Source: JAXDBM01 sp963709485 (GTDB lineage: Bacteria; Desulfobacterota; Syntrophia; Syntrophales; Fen-1087). From it: 64,000 nucleotides of DNA. The stretch spans positions 186,001 through 250,000 of the forward strand of contig CAVPWE010000003.1 in assembly GCA_963709485.1 (NCBI GenBank), given 5' to 3'. Both the position numbers and the translations under genes were made by a program. Below the pieces are notes generated by a model, which did not search any database, was not told the DNA's origin, and worked only from the letters and a program-made list of their open reading frames with translations. This document shows positions 7,557 through 15,135 of the stretch, in pieces; positions within the stretch are counted from its first letter, which is position 1, and each line of letters opens with the position of its first letter.

Positions 7557-9179
7557 TCACTCCATCCAATCACCGTCTGTGATAAACTTCGCGCCCTTGA
7601 TCAGCTTGTAATTGCGATATAGGCCACGCGGGTTGATATTCATGCGCCATGCCTTCGCGTCAACGATCTTCACCCGATTTGTCCTTTCGTCCGGCAGATA
7701 ATCAAGGGCGATATACAGGCGCGACTTCTCTTTAGAGAAATCGCCGCCCCTGCCCGATTCCTTGCCTTCCGACTTCTGAAGGGCGATTATGCAAATGCCT
7801 TCTTTAAGTTTCTTGTGGATGTCCTGAATGTATTTTGCGACTTTATAGAAGTCCTCAGTCACTTCCAGAAAGTCCACGATGAAGATTTTTTTCTCCGGTG
7901 TGATTAGATCGGAAAAGTTCCCTGTCCGATGATAGGCATGGAATGGCCAATCTGTTAGAGGCATCTCAAAGAGTTCAAGCCGCTTCCGAAATTCAGTGTC
8001 GCCCATCTCGGAATTGAAATAGACGACTTCGTGCCGCCTCATGTTGTCCTTTACGATGTTCAAGAGAAAGGCGGTCTTGCCTGCCGACTTGCTGCCGGCC
8101 ACTACCACGATGTTGCCCGGATAGAGTTTGCAATAACTGTCGATGCCCAGGGGCAGGGCGAGCGGGAAATCGTCTGTCGGCGCGCTCAGAAAATCGACTT
8201 CCTCAACATCGTTTTCGATTCGGCGAAAACACCCGTTTCTGCTCCCCACACGTTCAAGCAAACCTTCCTCGACAAACCTGCCCAGAATAACGATGGCTTT
8301 TTTCTTTTCCTCCCGTGTTGTCAAATGTTGTCCAATGTAGACATCTGTTGTCAAAAAGTTGCCAGATGTTGTCAAAACCCATTCCCTAATTTCAGCCGTA
8401 AGATTCCTTTCCTTTTTCTCAATTCTTTTGAAGGCACTCTGAACCTTAGCATTTATCCAGGTTTGATCGCTCTCGCCCCACGAAAACATAATAGCAGCAA
8501 GAGTTTGCCGGATGTAATCATCGGAATTGCCCGTATTTGCTAAGCAAGATGCGATATGGAATAAATTATCATCCCGTTTCCCATCCTCAAAAATGTTGTC
8601 AATGTTGTCGGATGTTGTCGTTTGTTGTCTATCGTGACAACACTCTCTATATATAGTACTTTTTATTAATAATGCGCTTAGAAGCGCATCAGGCGGCAGC
8701 GGCGGCGTGACTTCGCCCAGGGAAAGTCCCTCATGCCATGCGTAGGCTTTACCGGTTCCGTTGATGCTCGGCGGCGCAATGACATAGCCTCCGTTTCCAC
8801 GGTAATCGATGCCGGACAGCACACCGGCTTTGATGGTGATGTTGCCGCCTTTCGGGTGTGTAAAGTATAAATGCCAACCGCCTTCGGTTCGGGGAGTTCT
8901 GGAAGTCGGGATCATCAGCGAATCGGGGAGCAATTTCTGGATGGTTTCATAAGCAGCAGGGTTGTCGCAATCCACGACAAACAGGTTGCTGATTTCGCCG
9001 GTGACGATCCCGATCATGGCCCTGGGCCACTTTTGCCACCACGCCCTTATCTCATCCGCTGATGCACGGCGTGTTTGATATTCAGTCCATTGGATGTAGG
9101 GTTTTTTATCAGTAGGTATGCATGGGATTATTGACAACCCCTTTTCGGCATATTGCAGGGCCGCATTGAGGATGCTCAT
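7557..9179 (-). CDS. Primase-polymerase/ATPase replication protein
   Basis: A 540-residue protein. The first 170 residues form a bifunctional primase/polymerase domain (archaeo-eukaryotic primase-like), with the VVDCD metal-binding aspartates, the GGWHLYF histidine motif and the GIDYRGNGGYVIAPPS block. A helical middle follows. A RecA/DnaB-like ATPase occupies about 350-540, with Walker A GSKSAGKT and a hydrophobic Walker B strand ending FIVDFLE. Such proteins initiate replication by unwinding the origin and making primers, and are characteristic of satellites and integrative plasmids. It lies between the small AlpA-linked gene and the TerS-like gene on the same strand. A replication origin is expected nearby but I could not identify one. 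Confidence 0.88.
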   Translation of the reverse strand: MSILNAALQYAEKGLSIIPCIPTDKKPYIQWTEYQTRRASADEIRAWWQKWPRAMIGIVTGEISNLFVVDCDNPAAYETIQKLLPDSLMIPTSRTPRTEGGWHLYFTHPKGGNITIKAGVLSGIDYRGNGGYVIAPPSINGTGKAYAWHEGLSLGEVTPPLPPDALLSALLIKSTIYRECCHDRQQTTTSDNIDNIFEDGKRDDNLFHIASCLANTGNSDDYIRQTLAAIMFSWGESDQTWINAKVQSAFKRIEKKERNLTAEIREWVLTTSGNFLTTDVYIGQHLTTREEKKKAIVILGRFVEEGLLERVGSRNGCFRRIENDVEEVDFLSAPTDDFPLALPLGIDSYCKLYPGNIVVVAGSKSAGKTAFLLNIVKDNMRRHEVVYFNSEMGDTEFRKRLELFEMPLTDWPFHAYHRTGNFSDLITPEKKIFIVDFLEVTEDFYKVAKYIQDIHKKLKEGICIIALQKSEGKESGRGGDFSKEKSRLYIALDYLPDERTNRVKIVDAKAWRMNINPRGLYRNYKLIKGAKFITDGDWME

Positions 9180-9198
9180 TAATGATTCTCCCTTTCCC

Positions 9199-9402
9199 TT
9201 ATGACGGCAGCCGATTGAATAGCCGCCTCACCCACGAGATGTGATCCGGTTTGAGCAAGCGGTTCAAGGCACGTTCCAGTGTTGCTTGCTCTCCGTCCGA
9301 TTCGGCATTCAAGAAGATGGCTTTCAAGTATCCTGTCGGCGAAAACTCAAACTGCGCTGTGATCCGTGCGGATGCCCCGTGCCGATGTTCATCCGGTGTC
9401 AT
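9199..9402 (-). CDS. Hypothetical small protein coupled to the AlpA-like gene
   Basis: 67 residues, starting with ATG inside the last codons of the AlpA-like gene (four-base overlap) and ending 19 bases before the replication gene. The sequence has a polar N-terminus, a beta-rich middle (ITAQFEFSPTGYLKAIF) and a basic C-terminal helix. I do not recognise a family. The tight coupling between two recognisable satellite genes supports it as a real gene, perhaps an accessory to replication or excision. Confidence 0.6.
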   Translation of the reverse strand: MTPDEHRHGASARITAQFEFSPTGYLKAIFLNAESDGEQATLERALNRLLKPDHISWVRRLFNRLPS

Positions 9403-9596
9403 CCCCGATTCTCCCCGTACTTCTGCCGGATGTAACTCATGACGGTCTGCGGCTCAAACCTGAGATACTTTCCGCAGCGCAGAACGCCCGGCATGGCCTC
9501 GTTTCCCTTCAAGCGTGTCCGGCTATACAACCAGGACAGAGGCACCTTCAGATGTTCTGCCATTTCCTTGATCGTCAGTAATTCCTGAGTTTCCAT
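9399..9596 (-). CDS. AlpA/excisionase-type helix-turn-helix protein
   Basis: 65 residues with the winged helix-turn-helix pattern of the AlpA/excisionase (MerR-like HTH_17) group: LLTIKEMAEHLKVPLSWLYS, then a basic turn and GKYLRFEPQTVMSYI. Proteins of this class activate integrase expression or act as directionality factors, and AlpA is a marker gene of PICI satellites. It is the first gene of the leftward block; a sigma-70-like promoter lies 60-90 bases upstream (9657-9685). It overlaps the next gene by four bases. Confidence 0.85.
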   Translation of the reverse strand: METQELLTIKEMAEHLKVPLSWLYSRTRLKGNEAMPGVLRCGKYLRFEPQTVMSYIRQKYGENRG

Positions 9597-9656
9597 TTTC
9601 TACCTCCAAAATTGTTTAATGCGCTGTGTTACGAAAAACGATCATCAGTTATGATC

Positions 9657-9685
9657 AAGATAGGGGTTGTGAGATATAAAGTCAA
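9657..9685 (-). promoter_or_regulatory. Sigma-70-like promoter for the AlpA-led gene block
   Basis: On the minus strand, TTGACT (9685-9680) and TATCTT (9662-9657) are separated by 17 bases, a good match to a vegetative promoter. A second TTGACTT on the plus strand about 25 bases away makes an inverted pair around an AT-rich partial palindrome centred near 9700, a possible operator. Transcription would run toward the AlpA-like gene. Confidence 0.55.
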
Positions 9686-9775
9686 GTAATATCAACATGT
9701 TATCGTTAATTGACTTAGGGCAATATGAAGGCTAAGTTTATTAACATCGACGGGAAGGCGAGCTGAGGAAAGGAA

Positions 9776-10195
9776 TTATTTAGACTTTGCCGCGGCTCTT
9801 TTTGCCAGTTTGCGGCGGTGGTTCATGTCTTGCGCGTGATACTTATTGGAACAGGATCTCTTCTTGCACATGATCGTGTTTTTTTGTTTAGCAATGAAGA
9901 AATCATTGCACATCAGGCATTGCTTTATTTTCTTCACGTTATCTTTTTCTGTACCGATGAATGAAACCAGGTTTTTTGATAGTTCAAAGATAAAAAAATT
10001 CTCTTCGTCTGTTGTGAGTAACGGCATTAAATAGGGTTCTTCAATAGGTGGCGTGTGGTGGTGTAATTTTCCGTCTATAATAACATTTTCTTCGCCGCGT
10101 TCCGTATGTGATCCGGCAATAGAGTGAAAAAAGTCAATTTCAGGGGATTTCACGACTTCCCCTTCCTGGGTGATGCTGTTTAGAACCTTTCGCAA
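9776..10195 (-). CDS. Zinc-finger protein (CGNR-like C-terminus), hypothetical
   Basis: 139 residues. The C-terminal 45 residues hold CLMCNDFF, CKKRSC and a following NKYHAQDMNHRRK helix, the arrangement of CGNR-type zinc fingers (CxxC, CxxxxC, then a basic Arg/His-rich helix). The N-terminal part is acidic and without a recognised fold. The start is TTG at 10195; the frame continues a little upstream with plausible sequence but no better start codon. It is AT-rich compared with the flanking chromosome and lies on the same strand as the satellite core. A DNA-binding regulatory role is an inference from the finger. Confidence 0.6.
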   Translation of the reverse strand: MRKVLNSITQEGEVVKSPEIDFFHSIAGSHTERGEENVIIDGKLHHHTPPIEEPYLMPLLTTDEENFFIFELSKNLVSFIGTEKDNVKKIKQCLMCNDFFIAKQKNTIMCKKRSCSNKYHAQDMNHRRKLAKRAAAKSK

Positions 10196-10220
10196 TTTTC
10201 CGATTACAAATTTCGGTATT

Positions 10221-10286
10221 TTATCGCTTCCTGTGATTGGCTACCTCAATGAAATACTCTTTCGGAACCTTTGTTGGCTTTCTCAT
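10221..10286 (-). CDS. Possible 21-residue leader peptide ORF
   Basis: ATG at 10286 follows GAGGG at a suitable distance and the frame reads 21 codons (MRKPTKVPKEYFIEVANHRK, then Arg and stop) just before the zinc-finger gene. It could be a leader peptide or the frameshifted true start of that gene. The evidence is only a start with a ribosome site and an intact short frame. Confidence 0.3.
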   Translation of the reverse strand: MRKPTKVPKEYFIEVANHRKR

Positions 10287-10473
10287 TGCCTATCCCTCGC
10301 AATGATCCCAGGGTGTAAATGAAGGGGCAGCCGGTGGGATATGACCGGTTTTCGGGTGGCCTCCCTATCCCCTTCAGTCTTGAATCTCAGTCACAGATTT
10401 TGTGACCACTTCCCAAAATATTCATGATGGCGACGATAAGTCATTGTATCAACATGATCAAGATTTATCTGTT

Positions 10474-10490
10474 TGTCGGAATTCTTTACA
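10474..10490 (+). promoter_or_regulatory. Upstream activator-like box 1 of the PEP-CTERM gene
   Basis: TGTCGGAATTCTTTACA, repeated with two substitutions exactly 100 bases downstream. Its position upstream of a sigma-54-like promoter suggests an enhancer-binding-protein site. I recall that PEP-CTERM genes are often linked to a sigma-54 response regulator (PrsR), but the site consensus was not checked. Confidence 0.55.
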
Positions 10491-10573
10491 ATATCAGTTT
10501 ATGCGATTATCCCGTAACTGCCTGTAATCCTTGAATCCGAAGTTAAAAAGACCCATTCACGGGGCTAAATGAG

Positions 10574-10590
10574 TGTCGGATTTCCTTACA
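10574..10590 (+). promoter_or_regulatory. Upstream activator-like box 2 of the PEP-CTERM gene
   Basis: TGTCGGATTTCCTTACA matches box 1 at 15 of 17 positions. It is 65 bases before the -24 element, a normal distance for a sigma-54 enhancer site. Confidence 0.55.
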
Positions 10591-10654
10591 AATGCGATAT
10601 TCTCCAATTATAGTGGAAATCAGTAATCCCGTGATATCAACGATATAAATAAAG

Positions 10655-10670
10655 TGGCATCGGATATGCT
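10655..10670 (+). promoter_or_regulatory. Sigma-54 (RpoN) -24/-12 promoter
   Basis: TGGCATCGGATATGCT has GG and GC at the required spacing and matches the TGGCAC-N5-TTGCW consensus well. The ATG of the PEP-CTERM-type gene is 77 bases downstream. Confidence 0.65.
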
Positions 10671-10746
10671 TAAAATATCATCGGTGTAGTTTGACTACTT
10701 CCATGCCAAGCCGTTACTAATCATATAAACGGAAAGGGAGGCTGTT

Positions 10747-11442
10747 ATGAAAAGAATCAGCTGCATTTACTTATTCGTTGCAATGGTTTTGTTTCTGCCG
10801 ACAAATGTTCAAGCGGTTTCAACGTATACCATCATTGATAGTGCCCTTGCTATAAGCGGTTATTCTGGTTATTATTATTGGGATACAGGAGGATCATCAG
10901 AATATACCGCTTCGTATAATTTAACTTCTTCCTCTTCACCACTATCAGGTACAGTACCGTATGCCAGTAGCGGAGCTTCGTTAAGTGAAGTTGCCGCTGA
11001 ATATACCTCGTTTATGATTCCCAGGGATTTACTGCGGGTAGGTGTGAGTGGTGCAGATGCCAGTACCGACGTTCTTTTTAAACCTAACTTCATTGGGGAT
11101 GGCACTCCCATTACATTTGTATCGACAGATTGGATGTATATGGCAAACTCATATGCAATCATTGATGATTTAACTGAAGGAAAGACTATGTTTCATTTCG
11201 GTAGCGGGTCTGACGAGACCCTGATAACATCGTTTCCCTATTCTGAATGGGACCCTGCCCATACATATAGATTGTATATGCACGCCTCTGCTGGGGATAT
11301 AGGTGATGCCGGAGGCGTGAGCATGTCTCATAACATGGTATTCGTCCCTGACCCATCCACCGTCCCCATTCCCGCCGCCTTCTGGCTCCTCGGGTCCGGT
11401 CTGCTCGGCCTCATCGGCATCAGAAGACGCTACAAGAAATAG
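10747..11442 (+). CDS. PEP-CTERM-like exported protein
   Basis: 231 residues. The signal peptide covers about 1-23 (MKRISCIYLFVAMVLFLPT, then NVQA). A Ser/Thr/Tyr-rich secreted domain follows. The C-terminus has the sorting signal VPIPAAFWLLGSGLLGLIGI and a final Arg/Lys cluster: a proline-containing motif, one transmembrane helix and a basic end. This is the deltaproteobacterial variant of the PEP-CTERM signal, which exosortase cleaves when proteins are sent to the surface or extracellular matrix. No exosortase gene is in this window. The gene is transcribed opposite to the satellite core and has its own sigma-54 promoter and two activator boxes, so it is probably under host control. The GGGAGG before the ATG is a good ribosome site. 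Confidence 0.82.
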   Translation: MKRISCIYLFVAMVLFLPTNVQAVSTYTIIDSALAISGYSGYYYWDTGGSSEYTASYNLTSSSSPLSGTVPYASSGASLSEVAAEYTSFMIPRDLLRVGVSGADASTDVLFKPNFIGDGTPITFVSTDWMYMANSYAIIDDLTEGKTMFHFGSGSDETLITSFPYSEWDPAHTYRLYMHASAGDIGDAGGVSMSHNMVFVPDPSTVPIPAAFWLLGSGLLGLIGIRRRYKK

Positions 11443-11465
11443 AGTCATCTATACTGTAAGCAACC

Positions 11466-11500
11466 AGAAGGCAGGGTCGATTGGCTCTGCCTTTCTGTTT
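11466..11500 (+). terminator. Terminator of the PEP-CTERM gene
   Basis: AGAAGGCAG (11466-11474) pairs with CTGCCTTTCT (11487-11496) and is followed by TTTT. It lies 24 bases after the stop codon. Confidence 0.75.
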
Positions 11501-11579
11501 TGCACTGATATTACATTAGGAATATTGACTTGTAATCGTCATGTCACATACAGTCGAAAAAGAGTGATGCTTTTATCGC

Positions 11580-11650
11580 TTAACCCTTTTTAAATTTCGT
11601 GACCATTTTGTGACCATATTCTTAAAAAACATCCTCAAAAATCATAAATC
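11580..11650 (-). pseudogene. Possible relic of an integrase C-terminus
   Basis: On the minus strand the frame EYGHKMVTKFKKG-stop at 11618-11580 resembles the end of the intact integrase, GTGHNLVTKEEKG, and further in-frame residues upstream (FEDVF, then a stop) resemble its IFEG segment. It includes the tandem TCGTGACC/TTGTGACC motif at 11597-11615. It may be what remains of an earlier element at the same site, or the similarity may reflect paired integrase binding sites. A similar GSGHKICD-stop frame sits near 10390-10425. Confidence 0.35.
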
Positions 11651-11735
11651 AGCGGAAAGAATCTTTCCCGCTTTATATTTGATATTCTTTTATTTTGACT
11701 TATCTTATAGCTTGTGATTTCAATAATTTAGGTGA

Positions 11736-11781
11736 TTCACACGGTAGAAGTCACTGGTTCAATCCCAGTACCGCCTACCAA
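11736..11781 (+). repeat. attR: 46-bp tRNA-Val 3' end, right copy
   Basis: Identical to 4354-4399. It is not part of a complete tRNA: the sequence before 11736 does not supply the 5' half. This is the original chromosomal 3' end displaced by insertion. Confidence 0.93.
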
Positions 11782-11789
11782 AAATAACA

Positions 11790-11822
11790 GGGGGTTACGG
11801 AGATCATTCGTGACCCCCTTAT
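11790..11822 (+). terminator. Original tRNA-Val terminator
   Basis: GGGGGTTACG (11790-11799) pairs with CGTGACCCCC (11809-11818, one G-T pair) and is followed by TTATTT. It is placed right after the displaced tRNA 3' end. Confidence 0.7.
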
Positions 11823-11927
11823 TTCATTTGCCGGCATAGGTCAACCACTCCGGATCATATCGATGAACTCGGGCAACATCAGGATCTTGACCTGCTTATC
11901 CTTACGGTTGCCAGGGCCCGTCAAGTA

Positions 11928-12347
11928 TTAAGCGGCCTTTCCGCTACCGATGACAGCAGTGGCTTTGATTTCGACCAGCAACTGCGGCATGACAAGTTCC
12001 TTCACCCCGACCGCCGTCCATGCCGGATAATTCTCTGGAATGAACTCCGTCTTTACTTTGGAAAAACCGCGAATATCTCCCATGGAGGTGTGGAATGTCA
12101 TGAGTTCTACCACATCGGCAAGAGATGCGCCGGTATCGGCGAGGACATGCGCAAGGTTTTTGAAGGCCAGGCGAGCCTGAGCATCGATCCCCTCGCCGAC
12201 CAGACCTTTTTCATCCACGCCGACTTGTCCAGACACCCAGACCGTATCACCTACCCGAACCGCCTGGGAAAATTTCATCCGCCTGTAGATTTCTTCTGTC
12301 CCCGGCGGGTTAATTAAAATCTTTTTCCGTGTTTCGTTCTGATTCAT
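11928..12347 (-). CDS. RidA family protein (YjgF/UK114)
   Basis: 139 residues with the RidA fold signature: a VSGQVGVDEKG motif, the QARLAFKNLAHVLADTGASLADVVELMTF block and the C-terminal LLVEIKATAV strand. RidA proteins are trimeric deaminases that hydrolyse reactive enamine/imine intermediates such as 2-aminoacrylate. In canonical RidA the active-site arginine lies in the C-terminal strand-loop; here the segment PQLLVEIKA has no Arg, so this is likely a Rid subgroup other than archetypal RidA and may lack imine deaminase activity. The start ATG follows AGGAGAA. The gene stands alone, just outside the integrated element. Confidence 0.85.
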   Translation of the reverse strand: MNQNETRKKILINPPGTEEIYRRMKFSQAVRVGDTVWVSGQVGVDEKGLVGEGIDAQARLAFKNLAHVLADTGASLADVVELMTFHTSMGDIRGFSKVKTEFIPENYPAWTAVGVKELVMPQLLVEIKATAVIGSGKAA

Positions 12348-12752
12348 TTGATTCTCCTTGACTGAACTTGTTAGGGGTTAATTTATCGGTTGCGGCATTC
12401 ACTGAAACAGGTATAGTGAAACAGAGAGCCGACATTGATTGACAAGGACTTCCTTTTTTGTGTTGGCAGTATAAGAGGCGGGATTTTGGGTGTCAAGGTG
12501 ATATGTCAAGCCTTTCAAGCCAAAGCAGAAATGTCCTTTTTGGTCAATAGGCAGGCGCTCTTTGTTGGTATGCGGGCATCCGGGTTTTCCAACTCTTTCT
12601 CCAGGGGTGATTCTTTGCAGGTTTCGGTGGCCTACTGAACCATCGTGATTCCGTTTTGGGGACTACCTGACAGCCACTTTTACATCACCCCGTCAAGGGT
12701 CCCCCTACCTCAATGATCTCATCCATCAAAATATCGACTGATCCTCAAGTCA

Positions 12753-14942
12753 ATGCCTTCCGATAATCTTACGGACCTCCAGGGCCAAATCGAGAGAATC
12801 ACATTCACCAGTGAGGAAACCGGCTATACCGTTGCCAAGGTGAAGGTCTATGGACGCAGGGAACTGGTGACGATCATCGGGAACATCATCAACCCCACCC
12901 CTGGAGAAATCATCAAAATGAGGGGGGAATGGGGCAATCACCCGAAATACGGCGAACAGTTCAAGATCCTCTTCTGCCAGACCACGACCCCTGCCAGTGT
13001 TCACGGGATTGAAAAGTATCTCGGGTCAGGGCTGATCAAGGGCATCGGTCCGGTCATGGCCAAGCGGATCGTTAAAATGTTCAAGGAGAAGACCCTTGAT
13101 GTCATAGAAAACAAGATAGACAGGCTTGTCGATGTGGAGGGGATCGGCCAGAAGCGCATCGGCATGATCCGGAAGGCCTGGGATGAGCAGAAAGAGATCC
13201 GGGCGGTCATGATCTTTCTGCAGTCCCACGGTGTCAGTTCCGGCTACGCAGCCAAGATCTTCAAGCAGTACGGCCAGGAAGCCATCAAGATGGTCCAGGA
13301 GAACCCTTACCGGCTGGCCACGGACGTTTACGGGATCGGGTTCATCACCGCCGACAAGATCGCCGGAAAGCTCGGCTTCGCTAAAGATTCAAACCTGAGG
13401 GCCGCCGCGGGCATCCTCTATGTCCTTCATGAACTGACCGACGAGGGGCATGTTTATTACCCCTATGAACCGCTGATCGAAAAATGCCGGGAGATGCTGG
13501 AGATCGACCATGAGATCATCGTCAAAGCCATCGGTGCAGTAGCCCTGGACAAGCAGATCGTGATTGAGGATATTAATCAGGATCTGGCCAGCGATCAGGA
13601 GAACAACAAGGCTGTATACCTGGCCGGGTACCACGTTGCGGAAAAGACCCTTGCCGCACGCCTTAAATCGCTGGTCATCAACCCGAAGGCCATCCGGAAA
13701 ATCGATTCCGAAAAGGCCATCCAATGGGTTCAGAAGAAACTCTCCATAACACTTGCTGAAAAACAGATTTCAGCGGTTCAGCAGGCTGCTGAAAGCAAGG
13801 TCATGGTGATTACCGGCGGTCCCGGAACCGGGAAAACGACCATCATCAATGCCGTCCTGAAGATCTTTACAGCCGTCAATACGAAGATCCTGATGGCCGC
13901 CCCGACCGGAAGGGCCGCCAAACGCATGAGCGAGGCCACCGGGCACGAAGCGAAAACAATTCACCGGATGCTCGAATACAATCTGCGCAAGGGCGGTTTT
14001 CAGAAGAATGAAGAATCCCCTCTGGATTGCGACCTCATCATCATCGACGAGGCGTCCATGATCGACACCCTGCTGATGCACCGCCTTCTGGAGGCAATTC
14101 CGGCTGCAGCAACATTTCTCCTGGTTGGCGACGTGAACCAGCTTCCATCGGTCGGCGCCGGCAATGTTCTGAAGGACATCATCGATTCCGGCATCGCCCC
14201 GGTAGTTCAATTGAATGAGATCTTTCGCCAGGCGAAGGAAAGTTCCATTATTGTCAATGCCCATAAGATCAATGAAGGCATCATTCCGAACCTCCAATCC
14301 CGACCGGATAAGACGGATGATTTCTACTTCATCGAGCAGGAGGATCCGGAGAAATCCCTGGAGATGATCATTAACCTGGTCCGGCAAAGGATTCCAAAGC
14401 GATTCGGGTTCGACCCTTTCAATGACATCCAGGTGCTCACCCCCATGCACAGGGGGACCGTCGGCGCCGGCAACCTGAATATTGAGCTTCAAAAGGCGCT
14501 GAATCCAGGTGAGGAAGGGGTATTTCGAGGCGGACGTCTCTTCCGGGTCAACGACAAGGTCATGCAGGTCGTGAATAACTATGACAAGGAAGTCTACAAT
14601 GGCGATATCGGCCGGATCGTCTCCATCGATGAAGAGGAGAAGGAAGTCAAGGTGATCATAGATGACCGGGAAATCCTCTATGATCATTCGGATCTTGATG
14701 AGCTCGTCCACGCCTATGCAATTTCCGTCCACAAATCGCAGGGTTCTGAATATCCGGCAGTGGTGATACCGATCCTCACCCAGCATTACGTGCTGCTTCA
14801 GAGAAATCTGCTGTATACGGGCGTGACCCGGGGGAAGAAACTGGTCGTCATCGTGGGAACGAAGAAGGCAATGGCGATTGCGGTAAAGAACAACAGAACA
14901 GAAAACAGATACACCTTGCTGAAACAAAGGCTGATGGGTTGA
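12753..14942 (+). CDS. recD2: RecD2-type ATP-dependent DNA helicase (RecD/TraA family)
   Basis: 729 residues, the usual length for RecD2. An N-terminal OB-like domain (1-75) is followed by helix-hairpin-helix repeats (LIKGIGPVMAKRIVKMF and VDVEGIGQKRIGMIR, about 90-160) and a superfamily 1B helicase core. Walker A GGPGTGKT is near 355-362, Walker B LIIIDEAS near 430, and the C-terminal UvrD-like VHKSQGSEYPAVVIP motif near 655. It unwinds DNA 5' to 3'; RecD2 works outside RecBCD in repair and fork stability. The ATG at 12753 has no obvious Shine-Dalgarno sequence, so the start is provisional. There is no neighbour on the same strand within 300 bases. Confidence 0.93.
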   Translation: MPSDNLTDLQGQIERITFTSEETGYTVAKVKVYGRRELVTIIGNIINPTPGEIIKMRGEWGNHPKYGEQFKILFCQTTTPASVHGIEKYLGSGLIKGIGPVMAKRIVKMFKEKTLDVIENKIDRLVDVEGIGQKRIGMIRKAWDEQKEIRAVMIFLQSHGVSSGYAAKIFKQYGQEAIKMVQENPYRLATDVYGIGFITADKIAGKLGFAKDSNLRAAAGILYVLHELTDEGHVYYPYEPLIEKCREMLEIDHEIIVKAIGAVALDKQIVIEDINQDLASDQENNKAVYLAGYHVAEKTLAARLKSLVINPKAIRKIDSEKAIQWVQKKLSITLAEKQISAVQQAAESKVMVITGGPGTGKTTIINAVLKIFTAVNTKILMAAPTGRAAKRMSEATGHEAKTIHRMLEYNLRKGGFQKNEESPLDCDLIIIDEASMIDTLLMHRLLEAIPAAATFLLVGDVNQLPSVGAGNVLKDIIDSGIAPVVQLNEIFRQAKESSIIVNAHKINEGIIPNLQSRPDKTDDFYFIEQEDPEKSLEMIINLVRQRIPKRFGFDPFNDIQVLTPMHRGTVGAGNLNIELQKALNPGEEGVFRGGRLFRVNDKVMQVVNNYDKEVYNGDIGRIVSIDEEEKEVKVIIDDREILYDHSDLDELVHAYAISVHKSQGSEYPAVVIPILTQHYVLLQRNLLYTGVTRGKKLVVIVGTKKAMAIAVKNNRTENRYTLLKQRLMG

Positions 14943-15005
14943 TGTGTCCTGACCCATACTTGAATTGACAGACAGCGTCAAACCAAGTCCTGCCCGAATT
15001 CTCGG

Positions 15006-15135
15006 TTAGCACGTACAAGTCTGCGATGGCGACCATCGACGGCACTGCTTTGTTTCGGGGTGAAACAGCGCATCCTCACTGGTACCGATTTCTCAGGAGA
15101 GGCTCCGTGAACCGCTTCCTGTACTCAAGCATTCG
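15006..15135. repeat. Dispersed repeat module B, copy 1
   Basis: The block starting TAGCACGTACAAGTCTGCGA is repeated with substitutions at 20952-21081. It contains a small hairpin (CGATGG, CGA, CCATCG). No coding sense is apparent; it lies in the 500-base gap between recD2 and the first EFR1 gene. Confidence 0.75.

Larger units (their letters stand above)
4354..11781. mobile_element. Integrative element in tRNA-Val, PICI-like phage satellite
   Basis: The element is bounded by a 46-bp perfect direct repeat of the tRNA-Val 3' end (4354-4399 and 11736-11781). The integrase gene lies immediately inside the left repeat. Its leftward genes are, from right to left, a zinc-finger protein, an AlpA-like protein, a small protein, a primase-polymerase/ATPase, a TerS-like protein, small proteins, a ribbon-helix-helix protein and the integrase. 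There are no capsid, tail, portal, large terminase or lysis genes. Integrase, AlpA, primase-replicase and TerS with no virion genes is the plan of phage-inducible chromosomal islands, so a satellite that uses a helper phage is the likeliest reading (inference). A rightward PEP-CTERM-type gene near the right end looks like cargo. Base composition is more AT-rich than the flanks, most clearly from 9600 to 11735. Confidence 0.85.

Noticed and set aside
12435..12638. A 67-codon plus-strand frame before recD2
   Set aside because: No ribosome site, uneven composition and no similarity; the 400-base gap 12348-12752 appears noncoding.
13770..14981. A 403-codon minus-strand open frame
   Set aside because: It lies fully antisense to recD2, which has clear helicase motifs.
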